Source: Devosia sp.
Lineage (GTDB): Bacteria > Pseudomonadota > Alphaproteobacteria > Rhizobiales > Devosiaceae
Direction of reading: 5' to 3'
Length of the DNA stretch: 55,370 nucleotides
NCBI GenBank assembly: GCA_026126125.1
Contig: JAHCJW010000007.1
Coordinates: 1 to 55,370, forward strand
Below, in pieces: positions 8,471 through 16,678 of this stretch. Under the pieces are notes generated by a model that was not told the origin of the DNA, did not search any database, and was given only the letters and a program-made list of their open reading frames with translations. A program made the position numbers and the translations under genes. Position 1 is the stretch's first letter. Every line of letters begins with the position of its first letter.

Positions 8471-9446
8471 CCGTTGCCTCCCAACACGCGACGTGATGGT
8501 CGGCGCCAACCTTGATGCGCTGCGGATCTGACGTGGTGCAGATGTCGCGCGCTATCGGGCAGCGAGGATGAAAACGGCACCCGCCCGGCAGATGTCCCGG
8601 CCTTGGCACATTGCCTTTGATTTCATGCAGTATGGCGGGCATCACCTCGGCATCGGGCTGGGGAACGGCCCGCATCAGGCCGCGCGTATAAGGATGGCGC
8701 GGGTTTTGAAACAGCTCGGCCACAGGCGCTTCTTCGACGACGCGCCCGCAATAGAGCACGGCCACCCGATCGGCGACTTCCGCTACCACGCCCAGATCGT
8801 GCGAGATAAAGATGATCGCCGTGCCGAAATTTCGTTGCAGGCCGCGCATGAGTTCGAGGATCTGCGCCTGTATCGTCGCGTCGAGAGCGGTCGTGGGCTC
8901 ATCGGCGATCAGGACTTTCGGCCGGCATGCCAGCGCCATGGCGATCATCACCCGCTGCCGCATCCCACCCGACAGATCGGCTGGATATTGCGTCACGCGG
9001 ATCTCCGGCGAGGGCACCCCAACCTCGGCCAGGGCATCGACGGCCTTGCGCCGCGCTTCCGCCTTTGACATGCCGCGGTGGGTCCGGAACACTTCGGCCA
9101 CCTGGTCGCCAACGGTAAAAACCGGATTGAGCGCCGTCAGTGGCTCCTGAAAGATCATGCTGATTTCATTGCCGCGGATGGCGCGGATCTTTCGCTCCGA
9201 TAGATCGGTAAGCGATTTTCCCTCGAGCCGGATATTGCCGCCCGCGATGCGCAGCCCCGGCTCCAGAAGGCGCAGGATGGAATAGGACAGCAGGCTCTTG
9301 CCGCAGCCTGACTCGCCAACCAGCCCCAATACCTGTCCGGCCTGGAGGTTCAGCGAGACCTCGTCGACCAGGCGCACTTGCCTGCCCGCAGACACGGCGT
9401 CGATCGAAAGACGATCAATTTCAAGCAATGGTGGCCCTGCATTCAT
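8460..9446 (-). CDS. Oligopeptide-type ABC transporter ATPase (DppD/OppD-like)
   Basis: This is a 328-residue cytoplasmic ATPase, the partner of the DppF-like subunit. Walker A is GESGCGKSL, the signature is LSGGMRQRVMIAMAL and Walker B is VLIADEPTTALD. The C-terminal segment CRFHPRCPIARDIC is the oligopeptide-type extension. The ATG at 9446 has a GGGGAAG ribosome site. The frame also reaches a TTG six bases upstream, which I reject. It is the first gene of the leftward operon, about 60 bases behind the promoter and operator at 9505-9559. Confidence 0.93.
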   Translation of the reverse strand: MNAGPPLLEIDRLSIDAVSAGRQVRLVDEVSLNLQAGQVLGLVGESGCGKSLLSYSILRLLEPGLRIAGGNIRLEGKSLTDLSERKIRAIRGNEISMIFQEPLTALNPVFTVGDQVAEVFRTHRGMSKAEARRKAVDALAEVGVPSPEIRVTQYPADLSGGMRQRVMIAMALACRPKVLIADEPTTALDATIQAQILELMRGLQRNFGTAIIFISHDLGVVAEVADRVAVLYCGRVVEEAPVAELFQNPRHPYTRGLMRAVPQPDAEVMPAILHEIKGNVPRPGHLPGGCRFHPRCPIARDICTTSDPQRIKVGADHHVACWEATDAH

Positions 9447-9504
9447 CGTCAAACGCTTCCCCTCACACGTCGCAAATACGTTTTTCTATTTATTGGACGC
9501 ATAT

Positions 9505-9559
9505 CGCACATAAGTGCGCAATACGTACATTACTAATGTTGGTTGAGCTTTCGTGTCAA
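9505..9559 (-). promoter_or_regulatory. Promoter and operator of the leftward transporter/amidase operon
   Basis: On the minus strand there is a perfect -35 TTGACA (9559-9554), an 18-base spacer and a -10 TAGTAA (9535-9530). Directly downstream lies a 25-bp site (9505-9529) that matches 21 of 25 positions with the site at 10727-10751 before the rightward operon. The 3' 16 bases of the site read GTGCGCAATACGTACA on the plus strand. Part of it is an inverted repeat, CGCAC-ATAA-GTGCG. A 22-base hairpin (GCTTTCGT / ACGAAAGC, 9547-9568) overlaps the -35. The likely ligand is the IclR protein. Confidence 0.65.
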
Positions 9560-9773
9560 TACGAAAGCCGCGTTGCCGCGCTCGCACCCGGGGTGGGTGG
9601 CGCTAAGGCTCTGGGTGTGGCGGGAGAAATGCGGCGCCGGATCGCGCGCGATCAGGGCTGGGCGGCGCGATTCGATGCGCCCAGCAGTCGTGCGCGTAGG
9701 GTGGGGTGCCGTCGCGGGTGTGTGCGCAGGCAATCCGTTGCGGCGGTTGCTTTTCAGCGGCGCGGGAGTGTTG

Positions 9774-10559
9774 TCAGAAGTTTCCGATGGCGCGCTCGGT
9801 GTCGCGCGCGGCGCCGCGCAGCGCCGGCAGGACGGTGTCGATCAGCGCCTCCAGCGAGACGCGGCCGGCATGGGCTCCGACGCTCATGGCGGCGATGACC
9901 GTGTTGCGGCGATCGTGAATGGGAACGGCGATCGAGCGCATGCCGCGCTCGGACTCTTCGTCGATCACTGCATATCCCTGCAGGCGGACGCCCTCGAGGC
10001 GTTCGAGGAAGCTGGTCTTGTCCTGCGGTAGTGTTTCGGGGTCGCGCAGCGCTTGCACTTCCCACACGGCGTCGATCTCTGTGTCGGTGAGTTCTGCCAG
10101 GAGAACCTGGCCCAAAGTGCTGGTAAAGCTGGGGAGGCGCGTTCCGACGGCGACGGATTCTGCCATAAAGCGGTCGGTTGCCACGCGTGCCACGCAGATG
10201 ACGTCGCCGCCATCCAGAACGCCAAGTGTGCAGCCTTCGCCGATCTGGCGAGAGACGTCCTTCATGTAGACTTCCGCCACATCGGCGATGCCGAAAGATG
10301 ACAGGTAGGAATATCCCAATTCCAGCACGCGCGGCGACAGCTCGAAGAGGCGGCCATCGGTGCGGGCATAGCCGATGGCGACGAGGGTGTGCAAAAGCCG
10401 GCGTGACGTCGCTCGGGTAAGGCCGGTGCGGCGCGCGACGTCGCTCAGCGTCATGTGAGAGTGGTTTCGATCAAAGGAGCGGATGACCGTCAGTCCCTTT
10501 TCCAGGGAATGGATGAAATCCCGCCGCTCCAGCGGGCCGTCCTCACGGTTATCGTCCAA
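9774..10559 (-). CDS. IclR family transcriptional regulator
   Basis: This is a 261-residue regulator. An N-terminal winged helix-turn-helix (about residues 15-75; LSDVARRTGLTRATSRRLLH) precedes the IclR effector-binding domain, with GTRLPSFTSTLGQVLLA and the C-terminal segment RSIAVPIHDRRNTVIAAMSV. I chose a TTG start at 10559 because GGGGAG sits seven bases before it; an in-frame TTG at 10574 has no ribosome site. The gene lies between the two matching promoters and is the obvious candidate to bind both. The effector would be the pathway substrate or an intermediate. About 327 bases to its left hold only the dpp promoter, its operator and a small hairpin. Confidence 0.9.
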   Translation of the reverse strand: MDDNREDGPLERRDFIHSLEKGLTVIRSFDRNHSHMTLSDVARRTGLTRATSRRLLHTLVAIGYARTDGRLFELSPRVLELGYSYLSSFGIADVAEVYMKDVSRQIGEGCTLGVLDGGDVICVARVATDRFMAESVAVGTRLPSFTSTLGQVLLAELTDTEIDAVWEVQALRDPETLPQDKTSFLERLEGVRLQGYAVIDEESERGMRSIAVPIHDRRNTVIAAMSVGAHAGRVSLEALIDTVLPALRGAARDTERAIGNF

Positions 10560-10683
10560 GCCACTGCTCCCCAAAACGCGAATAAATACAAGGCACTTAA
10601 CCTTGGGTCGGCGCTGATCGCGGAAGATAATCCGCTATTGCGCCCTGTCAACATAAACGCGTCACGTCGCGGCCTGCCGGCAC

Positions 10684-10751
10684 TTGACAGGCTTTGGTTG
10701 GCAAAATAGTAATCTCGTGCGACATGCGTACATAGATGCGCAATGCGTACA
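10684..10751 (+). promoter_or_regulatory. Promoter and operator of the rightward hydantoinase/oxidase operon
   Basis: TTGACA (10684-10689), a 17-base spacer and TAGTAA (10707-10712) form a sigma-70 promoter with the same hexamers as the leftward promoter. The 25-bp site at 10727-10751, ending in ATGCGCAATGCGTACA, matches 21 of 25 positions of the site at 9505-9529. TGCGYA occurs three times in tandem here. The position just behind the -10 fits repression by IclR. Confidence 0.65.
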
Positions 10752-10821
10752 AATACAAAAGCATCGGGCCGGTGCATCTCGATACGGCTATAGGCAGAGA
10801 GTTTTTAGGGAGGACTTCTCA

Positions 10822-12876
10822 ATGACGCTCCATATTGGCGTCGACACAGGCGGCACCCATACCGATATCGTGTTGTTGGATCGCGGCGCCGGCCAGTTCC
10901 ACACCCTCAAAGTGCCCACGACGCCCGAGGATCTGTCTATCGGCATTCTCGACGGCGTCCGCCGGATCATCGGCGAGCACGGCTATGCCGATAGCGCTGC
11001 CGATATCAGCTTCTATTATGGCACCACGCTCATCACTAACATCATCGTCGAGAAAAAGAGCGTCCGCATCGGCCTGATCACCACTGCCGGTTTCCGCGAT
11101 GTGTTGGAAATCGGGCGCGCGGTTCGCAAGCCCAATATCTATGACATTCATTGGCGCCCGCTCAGCCCCTTGATCCCGCGTGAACTGCGTCGCGGCGTCG
11201 CCGAGCGCATCGACTACAAGGGCAGTGTCGTGGCCCCGCTCGATGAAGACGATGTCCGCGCCGCCCTGCGCGAACTCATGCGCCAGGACGTGCGCGCCAT
11301 CGCCGTCTGCCTTCTGAACGCTTACGCCAATCCCGCCCACGAGCAGCGCATTGCGGCTATCGCTGCGCAGGAATGTCCCGGCGTTCCGGTCTCTTTGTCC
11401 AGCGAAGTCGCGCGCGAGTTCCGTGAATATGAGCGCACCTCGACCACGGCGCTGAATGCTTTCGTCGTTGCGCCGATGACGGCACATCTCGATCGGCTCG
11501 CCGCGCGGTTGGCCGAGCAGGGCGTCGATCAGATCCCCTTCATCATGCGCGGCAATGGCGGCGTGATGAGTTTCGATCTGGCCAAGAACCTGCCCGCCGC
11601 CGTCACGCATTCCGGCCCGGTCGCCGGCATTGTTGGCGGCAATGCCATTGCCCGATCGGCGGGCATCTCCGAGGCCATCACATTCGATATGGGCGGCACC
11701 TCCTCCGATGTCGCGCTGATTTCGGATGGCAAACCCTATTCCACGACGCGCGGCGATCTTGCCGGCTATCCGATCCTGTTGCCGATGCTCGATCTGGTCA
11801 CGATTGGTGCGGGTGGGGGCTCCATCGCCTGGATCGACCCGGCCGGCGGCCTGAAGGTCGGGCCGCAAAGCGCCGGCTCTGTGCCAGGTCCGGTCTGTTA
11901 TGGCCGTGGCGGTGAAAACCCCACCATCACCGATGCCAATCTCATCTGCGGTCGTCTCAATGCGGATTTCTTCCTCAATGGCGAGCGCGAACTGCATATG
12001 GACCTGGCCCGCCAGGCCATCGCGGACAAAATCGCCAGACCGCTGGGCATGACGGTGGAGCAAGCGGCGCTGGGCATTCTCGCCGTCGCTGAGTCTCATA
12101 TGGTCAATGCCATCAAGCTGGTTTCGGTCCAGCGCGGTATTGACCCACGCGATTTCACCCTGATCGGCTTTGGTGGCGCAGGGCCGCTGCACACGGTTTC
12201 GCTGGCCGAGGCGCTCGGGATAAACCGGGTGCTGATCCCCGCGGCTCCCGGCAATGTCTCGGCCTCCGGTCTGTTGTCAGCCGAGATCCGGCACGATCTC
12301 GTGCGCACCAAGGTCGCGCCGCTCAAATCCGTCGATATCGACGCGATGGAGGCCGATTTCAGCCTTCTGGTCGCCGAGGCGCAGACAAGTCTCGAACAGC
12401 AGAATGCGACGGACGGCCAGATCCTGCGTGCCCTTGACCTGCGCTATCGTGGTCAGGCCTACGAACTGACCTTGCCGGTTCCCGCCCGTGCGCTCGATCA
12501 CGCGCTGTTCGAGCAGATCGCCGAGGCGTTTCATACCGAGCACGAACGCGTCTATGGCTATCGGCTCGACCACCACGGCATCGAGGTGGTCAACCTGCGG
12601 GCGACCGCGATTGGCGGCTTGCCCGAGCATCCCTGGCCGGTGTCTGAAAAGCAGGGCGGCCAGGCCCGTCCCGTCGCCACGCGTCCCGTGATCTACGGCG
12701 CGGACCCCAGCGCCCGCGAATGGCCGGTCTACCGCTTCGTTCAGATCGCGGCGGGCCAGACTGCCCCGGGCCCCGCCATCATCGAATATCCGGGCTCCAC
12801 CTGCGTGGTTCCGGCTGGATGGACGATCACCTGGGACGAGGCGCGCCATGCCCACATCGTCAAGAATGCGAACTGA
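10822..12876 (+). CDS. Hydantoinase/oxoprolinase subunit A (HyuA family)
   Basis: This is a 684-residue subunit of an ATP-dependent hydantoinase/5-oxoprolinase-type enzyme. It begins with the nucleotide-binding loop GVDTGGTHTDIVLLD of the Hydant_A_N domain. The actin-like hydantoinase A core follows, with THSGPVAGIVGGNAIA, FDMGGTSSDVALI and GAGGGSIAWID. A C-terminal domain ends the protein. The family includes N-methylhydantoinase, 5-oxoprolinase and acetophenone carboxylase, so lactam or imide opening driven by ATP is likely but the substrate is open. The ATG at 10822 has an AGGGAGGA ribosome site; a longer frame upstream would run through the promoter. It is the first gene of the rightward operon. 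Confidence 0.92.
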   Translation: MTLHIGVDTGGTHTDIVLLDRGAGQFHTLKVPTTPEDLSIGILDGVRRIIGEHGYADSAADISFYYGTTLITNIIVEKKSVRIGLITTAGFRDVLEIGRAVRKPNIYDIHWRPLSPLIPRELRRGVAERIDYKGSVVAPLDEDDVRAALRELMRQDVRAIAVCLLNAYANPAHEQRIAAIAAQECPGVPVSLSSEVAREFREYERTSTTALNAFVVAPMTAHLDRLAARLAEQGVDQIPFIMRGNGGVMSFDLAKNLPAAVTHSGPVAGIVGGNAIARSAGISEAITFDMGGTSSDVALISDGKPYSTTRGDLAGYPILLPMLDLVTIGAGGGSIAWIDPAGGLKVGPQSAGSVPGPVCYGRGGENPTITDANLICGRLNADFFLNGERELHMDLARQAIADKIARPLGMTVEQAALGILAVAESHMVNAIKLVSVQRGIDPRDFTLIGFGGAGPLHTVSLAEALGINRVLIPAAPGNVSASGLLSAEIRHDLVRTKVAPLKSVDIDAMEADFSLLVAEAQTSLEQQNATDGQILRALDLRYRGQAYELTLPVPARALDHALFEQIAEAFHTEHERVYGYRLDHHGIEVVNLRATAIGGLPEHPWPVSEKQGGQARPVATRPVIYGADPSAREWPVYRFVQIAAGQTAPGPAIIEYPGSTCVVPAGWTITWDEARHAHIVKNAN

Positions 12877-12897
12877 TTTTCCTCAAGGTGCTTCAAG

Positions 12898-14631
12898 ATG
12901 ACTATCGCTGCCCAAGCAACGTCTCGCGTCACGGAACTCACCGAGCGCCCCGGCGTCAATCCGATCACGCTGGAAATCGTTCGTAACGGCCTTACCATGA
13001 TCGCCGAGCAGATATCGCGCCGCATGATCCGCGCCGGAACCTCCTATATCATCAAGGAGATGGAGGACTGTTCGGCCGCCCTGTTCGATGGTCAGGCGCG
13101 CCTTCTCGCCGAAAGCGCTTCCATTCCGATCCACCTCAATTGCATCGGCATCACCCTCAAGACCGTCCTCGAGCATTATTATCCGGCCGACACCTGGCGG
13201 CCCGGTGACGTTGTCATCACCAACGACCCCTATGCGGGGGGAGGGTCGATGTCCTCGCATCATACCAACGATATCATCGCCTTCTTTCCGGTATTCTCTG
13301 CCGAGCGTCTTGTTGGTTTCACCGCGCTCAACACCCACCACATGGATATTGGCGCGATGTGGATGGGCACGCGCGGCTGGGGCGTGGAAATCTGGCAGGA
13401 AGGGCTGCGCATCCCGCCGCTCAAATTGATGCGCGAAGGCAAGCTGGACACAGCGCTGATGGCGCTGATCCTCAACAATACGCGCGTTCCGCTTATTCTC
13501 GAAAACGACCTGGTGGCGGAAATGTCGGCGATCCAGAAGGGCGCCGAAGAAATGCAGGCGATGTTCGCCAGCTATGGCACGGACACCGTTCTCGAGTGTT
13601 TTGACGAGCTGATCCGCCAATCCGAACGGCGGACGCGCGCCGAAATCGCCGCCATTCCCGATGGCGTCTACCGCCACGAAGAGAAGATCCTCGACGACGG
13701 CGCCAAGGGTGGGCCCTATACGCTGTGCCTCACCATGACCGTCGAGGGCGACAATATCACCTTCGATTATACGGGCACCGATCCGCAGATCGACGGGCCG
13801 ATCAATGCGCCTCTCTCGGCCACCATGGCGGCGACCTATTATGTGATGAAGTGCATCACCGACTCGACCATCCCCAATACCGAAGGCTGCTCGCGCCCGA
13901 TCACCATCATCGCTCCCCCCGGAAGCCTGGTGAATGCCCAGCTCCCGGCCGCCTGTTTCCAGCGCATGATCGTCTGCCATTCGATTGTCGACCTGATCAT
14001 GGGCGCAATGGCCCAGGCCGTCCCCGAGCGCTCGATGGCCGATAGCTGTGGCTGTCTCTACAATTCCGTCGTTGCCCCGCATCTTGACACCGGCGAGATC
14101 GGTGTTGCGTCCGAAGTGGTGCCCGGCGGCATCGGCGCGACCTCGCGTGCCGATGGTCTCAACGTCATGTCCTGCCACGTCACCAATTGCCCCATCCCCC
14201 CGATCGAGGCGACCGAGATCGAGGCGCCGGTGCTCTATATGCGCCGGGAATTTTCGCAGGACAGCGGTGGCGCGGGCTATTGGCGCGGTGGCCTGGGGCA
14301 AGTGCTCGAATACAAGGTTCTGGGCAAGAACCCTCTCTTCCACCATACCTCGCAGAAATCCGTCATTCCCCCGCAGGGCATGATGGGCGGCCTGCCGGGC
14401 AATGGCGGCGGCTGGTATATCAACCGGGGCACCGACCAGGAGCGCAAGGTTGAATACGCCATCGGCGACGTTGAGTTCCTCAAGGCCGGCGACACCGTAA
14501 CCCATATCAGCCCCGGCGGCGGCGGTTACGGCAATCCGCTCGCGCGCGATCGGCAGCGGGTCGAAAACGACATCGTGGCTGGCTTCATCAGCCGCGAGGC
14601 GGCTGCAAAACTCTACGGCTTCTCGTCCTGA
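12898..14631 (+). CDS. Hydantoinase/oxoprolinase subunit B (HyuB family)
   Basis: This is a 577-residue partner of the preceding subunit and is expected to form a complex with it. The Hydantoinase_B domain spans nearly the whole protein. Typical stretches are GDVVITNDPYAGGGSMSSHH near residue 105, FDYTGTDPQIDGPINAPLSA near 290 and the glycine-rich C-terminus HISPGGGGYGNPLARD. It starts 21 bases after subunit A. The split into two genes is the bacterial norm, whereas 5-oxoprolinase of eukaryotes is one chain. Confidence 0.92.
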   Translation: MTIAAQATSRVTELTERPGVNPITLEIVRNGLTMIAEQISRRMIRAGTSYIIKEMEDCSAALFDGQARLLAESASIPIHLNCIGITLKTVLEHYYPADTWRPGDVVITNDPYAGGGSMSSHHTNDIIAFFPVFSAERLVGFTALNTHHMDIGAMWMGTRGWGVEIWQEGLRIPPLKLMREGKLDTALMALILNNTRVPLILENDLVAEMSAIQKGAEEMQAMFASYGTDTVLECFDELIRQSERRTRAEIAAIPDGVYRHEEKILDDGAKGGPYTLCLTMTVEGDNITFDYTGTDPQIDGPINAPLSATMAATYYVMKCITDSTIPNTEGCSRPITIIAPPGSLVNAQLPAACFQRMIVCHSIVDLIMGAMAQAVPERSMADSCGCLYNSVVAPHLDTGEIGVASEVVPGGIGATSRADGLNVMSCHVTNCPIPPIEATEIEAPVLYMRREFSQDSGGAGYWRGGLGQVLEYKVLGKNPLFHHTSQKSVIPPQGMMGGLPGNGGGWYINRGTDQERKVEYAIGDVEFLKAGDTVTHISPGGGGYGNPLARDRQRVENDIVAGFISREAAAKLYGFSS

Positions 14632-14640
14632 TGCAAGACG

Positions 14641-14665
14641 CGGCCGGCTTGATACCAGCCGGCCG
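14641..14665 (+). other. Stem-loop between hydantoinase B and aldehyde dehydrogenase genes
   Basis: A perfect 9-bp stem, CGGCCGGCT and AGCCGGCCG, encloses a 7-base loop ten bases after the hydantoinase B stop codon. Pyrimidines follow, but no run of T. It may be a partial terminator or an mRNA-stability element inside the operon. Confidence 0.55.
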
Positions 14666-14698
14666 TATTCCCCCTCCTTTGGCCCCAAGAGGTCCGAC

Positions 14699-16276
14699 AT
14701 GTCCCGCGCATCCCTGCCTCGCGTCACCTATTCCAACACCCATGCCGATTTTTCGGGTGTCCATGCATTGCTCGATACGATGATCCCACAGGTTACTGCC
14801 GACCTTCTCGGCAAGTCCTGGCCTCACCGGATCGCTGGAGAAGACGTGGCCGATGGCGTGCTCTATGACGCGTGGTCGCCGATCGACAAGCGTATGCTGC
14901 TCGGCCGTTTCTACAATGGCGGCCGAGCGGTGGTGGACCAGGCCGTCAAGGCCGCTCGCGCCGCTCAGCCCGGCTGGGCCGCGACCCCATGGCCACAGCG
15001 CCTCGCGCTCATCCGCCGCTTTGCCGATCGGCTGGAGGCCAACAAGTTCGAACTGGCCGTCGCCTGTCTGCTCGAAGTGGGAAAGTCGCGGCTCGAAGCG
15101 ATGGGCGAAGCCGAAGAGGCGATCGATCTGGTGCGCTATTACAGCCATCAGATGGAAGAGAATCACGGCTTCGTCCGCCCGATGAGCCGTGCCTTCGCCA
15201 ATGAGGAAACCAGCGACCGGCTACGCCCCTATGGCGTTTTCGGCGTGATCGCGCCGTTCAATTTTCCCCTGGCGCTGTCCGTCAGCATGATTTCCGCCGC
15301 CCTCATCGCCGGCAATGGCGTGGTCTACAAGCCGAGCGAGTTCGCCGGACTGACCGGCGCCCTGATCATGCGCGCCGCCGAAGAAGCCGGCCTGCCGCCA
15401 GGCCTGTTCAACCTTGTCTGCGGCAATGGTGAGACCGGCTTGGCCATGGTCGAACATCCCGAATTCGACGGGTTCGGTTTCACTGGCAGCTACAGGGTCG
15501 GTACCTCCATTCTGCGGGCCGCCGCGAACGGCGCCTATAACCGTCCGGTGGTTGTCGAGATGGGCGGCAAAAACCCGACCTATGTCACGGCCTCGGCGGA
15601 CATCGTGCGGGCTGCCCGCGGCGTCATGCGCTCCGCTTTTGGCCTGCAGGGCCAAAAATGCTCTGCCGGCTCCAAGGTCTATGTCCATGCCGACGTCAAG
15701 CAAGACTTCCTCGACACGCTCGTCCAACTGACACAGACGATCAAGATCGGGGACCCGGCCGACATTTCCGTCTTCATGGGCCCGCTCATCAACGAGGCAT
15801 CCTTCCGGCGCTTTGAAACAGCCTGCGCCGATGCCGGCCGCGACGGGCATATCCTGACAGGGGGCAAGCGTCTCTCCGGCGCGGGCTATGATCATGGCTT
15901 CTATGTCGAGCCGACCATAGTCGATGGCCTGCCTGCCGATCATCACCTCAACAAGGAAGAGCTGTTTCTGCCCTTTCTGACCATCCAGAGCTTTACCGAT
16001 CTTTCCCTGGCGCTGGCCGATGGCAATGCCGTCGCCTATGGGTTGACCGCCGGGTGCTATTCCCAGGACCAGGGGGAGATCGAGCAATTTCTCGATCACG
16101 CGCAGGCGGGCGCGCTCTATGTCAATCGCGCCAGCGGCGCCACGACCGGCGCCTGGCCCGGTATCCAGACTTTCTGCGGCTGGAAGGGCTCAGGCGTCTC
16201 CGGCAAGGGCGGGCTGGGTCCTTACTATCTTCAGCAATTCATGCGCGAACAGAGCCACACCATCTGGCGTGACTGA
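14699..16276 (+). CDS. Aldehyde dehydrogenase, P5C-dehydrogenase-like
   Basis: This is a 525-residue NAD(P)-dependent aldehyde dehydrogenase that oxidises an aldehyde to a carboxylate in the cytoplasm. The catalytic residues are visible: Asn188 in APFNFP, Glu287 in VEMGGKNP and the nucleophile Cys321 in GLQGQKCSAG. The APFNFPLA and QGQKCSA wording is closest to 1-pyrroline-5-carboxylate dehydrogenases (RocA, PutA C-terminal domain). The substrate may therefore be an amino-acid semialdehyde produced by the oxidase encoded next. An AAGAGG ribosome site precedes the ATG. Confidence 0.9.
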   Translation: MSRASLPRVTYSNTHADFSGVHALLDTMIPQVTADLLGKSWPHRIAGEDVADGVLYDAWSPIDKRMLLGRFYNGGRAVVDQAVKAARAAQPGWAATPWPQRLALIRRFADRLEANKFELAVACLLEVGKSRLEAMGEAEEAIDLVRYYSHQMEENHGFVRPMSRAFANEETSDRLRPYGVFGVIAPFNFPLALSVSMISAALIAGNGVVYKPSEFAGLTGALIMRAAEEAGLPPGLFNLVCGNGETGLAMVEHPEFDGFGFTGSYRVGTSILRAAANGAYNRPVVVEMGGKNPTYVTASADIVRAARGVMRSAFGLQGQKCSAGSKVYVHADVKQDFLDTLVQLTQTIKIGDPADISVFMGPLINEASFRRFETACADAGRDGHILTGGKRLSGAGYDHGFYVEPTIVDGLPADHHLNKEELFLPFLTIQSFTDLSLALADGNAVAYGLTAGCYSQDQGEIEQFLDHAQAGALYVNRASGATTGAWPGIQTFCGWKGSGVSGKGGLGPYYLQQFMREQSHTIWRD

Positions 16277-16381
16277 GAACCACCGGCTGGTCCGCCCGAT
16301 AAGGCCGGCAGATCGGCGGTAATTTTCAGCAAGGCAACGCCTCCTGGGTGCATTCCTCCTTTCAATTTTCATGTAACAGCC

Positions 16382-16678
16382 ATGTATAGTCCCCGCTTCC
16401 ATCGTATCGCCGAGACTGACCGACCCAAGATCGTGCTGACCGTCGACGGAAGGCCGGTTGACGCCGCCGATGGGGACACGCTCCTGACCGTGCTGATGCG
16501 CCATGACGGCTGGGTTCGGGACAGCGAGTTTGATGGGCAGCGCCGCGCCGGTTTCTGCGCCATGGGGGCTTGTCAGGATTGCTGGCTGACGCTCGCGGAT
16601 GGCCAGCGCCTGCGCGCCTGTACGACAGTCGCCAGAACGGGAATGGCTATCGTCAGAAAGCCGGCTACCCATGACTGA
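16382..16678 (+). CDS. (2Fe-2S)-binding small subunit of an opine/amino-acid oxidase (HcnA-like)
   Basis: This is a 98-residue ferredoxin-like protein. Four cysteines fit a plant-type [2Fe-2S] site: Cys59, Cys64 and Cys67 in FCAMGACQDCW, and Cys80. Proteins of this size and pattern form the small subunit of heterotrimeric opine oxidases, hydrogen cyanide synthase (HcnA) and D-hydroxyproline or proline dehydrogenases. It overlaps the next gene by eight bases, and the two large partners follow at once. Its job is electron transfer between the flavoproteins. Confidence 0.85.
   Translation: MYSPRFHRIAETDRPKIVLTVDGRPVDAADGDTLLTVLMRHDGWVRDSEFDGQRRAGFCAMGACQDCWLTLADGQRLRACTTVARTGMAIVRKPATHD

Noticed and set aside
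9547-9568. Hairpin GCTTTCGT / ACGAAAGC as a terminator of the iclR gene
   Set aside because: It is about 200 bases past the iclR stop codon, has no T-run and overlaps the -35 of the transporter promoter. It is more likely part of the control region.
12883-14727. Long open frame (614 codons) on the minus strand
   Set aside because: It lies opposite the hydantoinase B gene and is low-complexity in composition. It is a shadow frame of GC-rich codon use.
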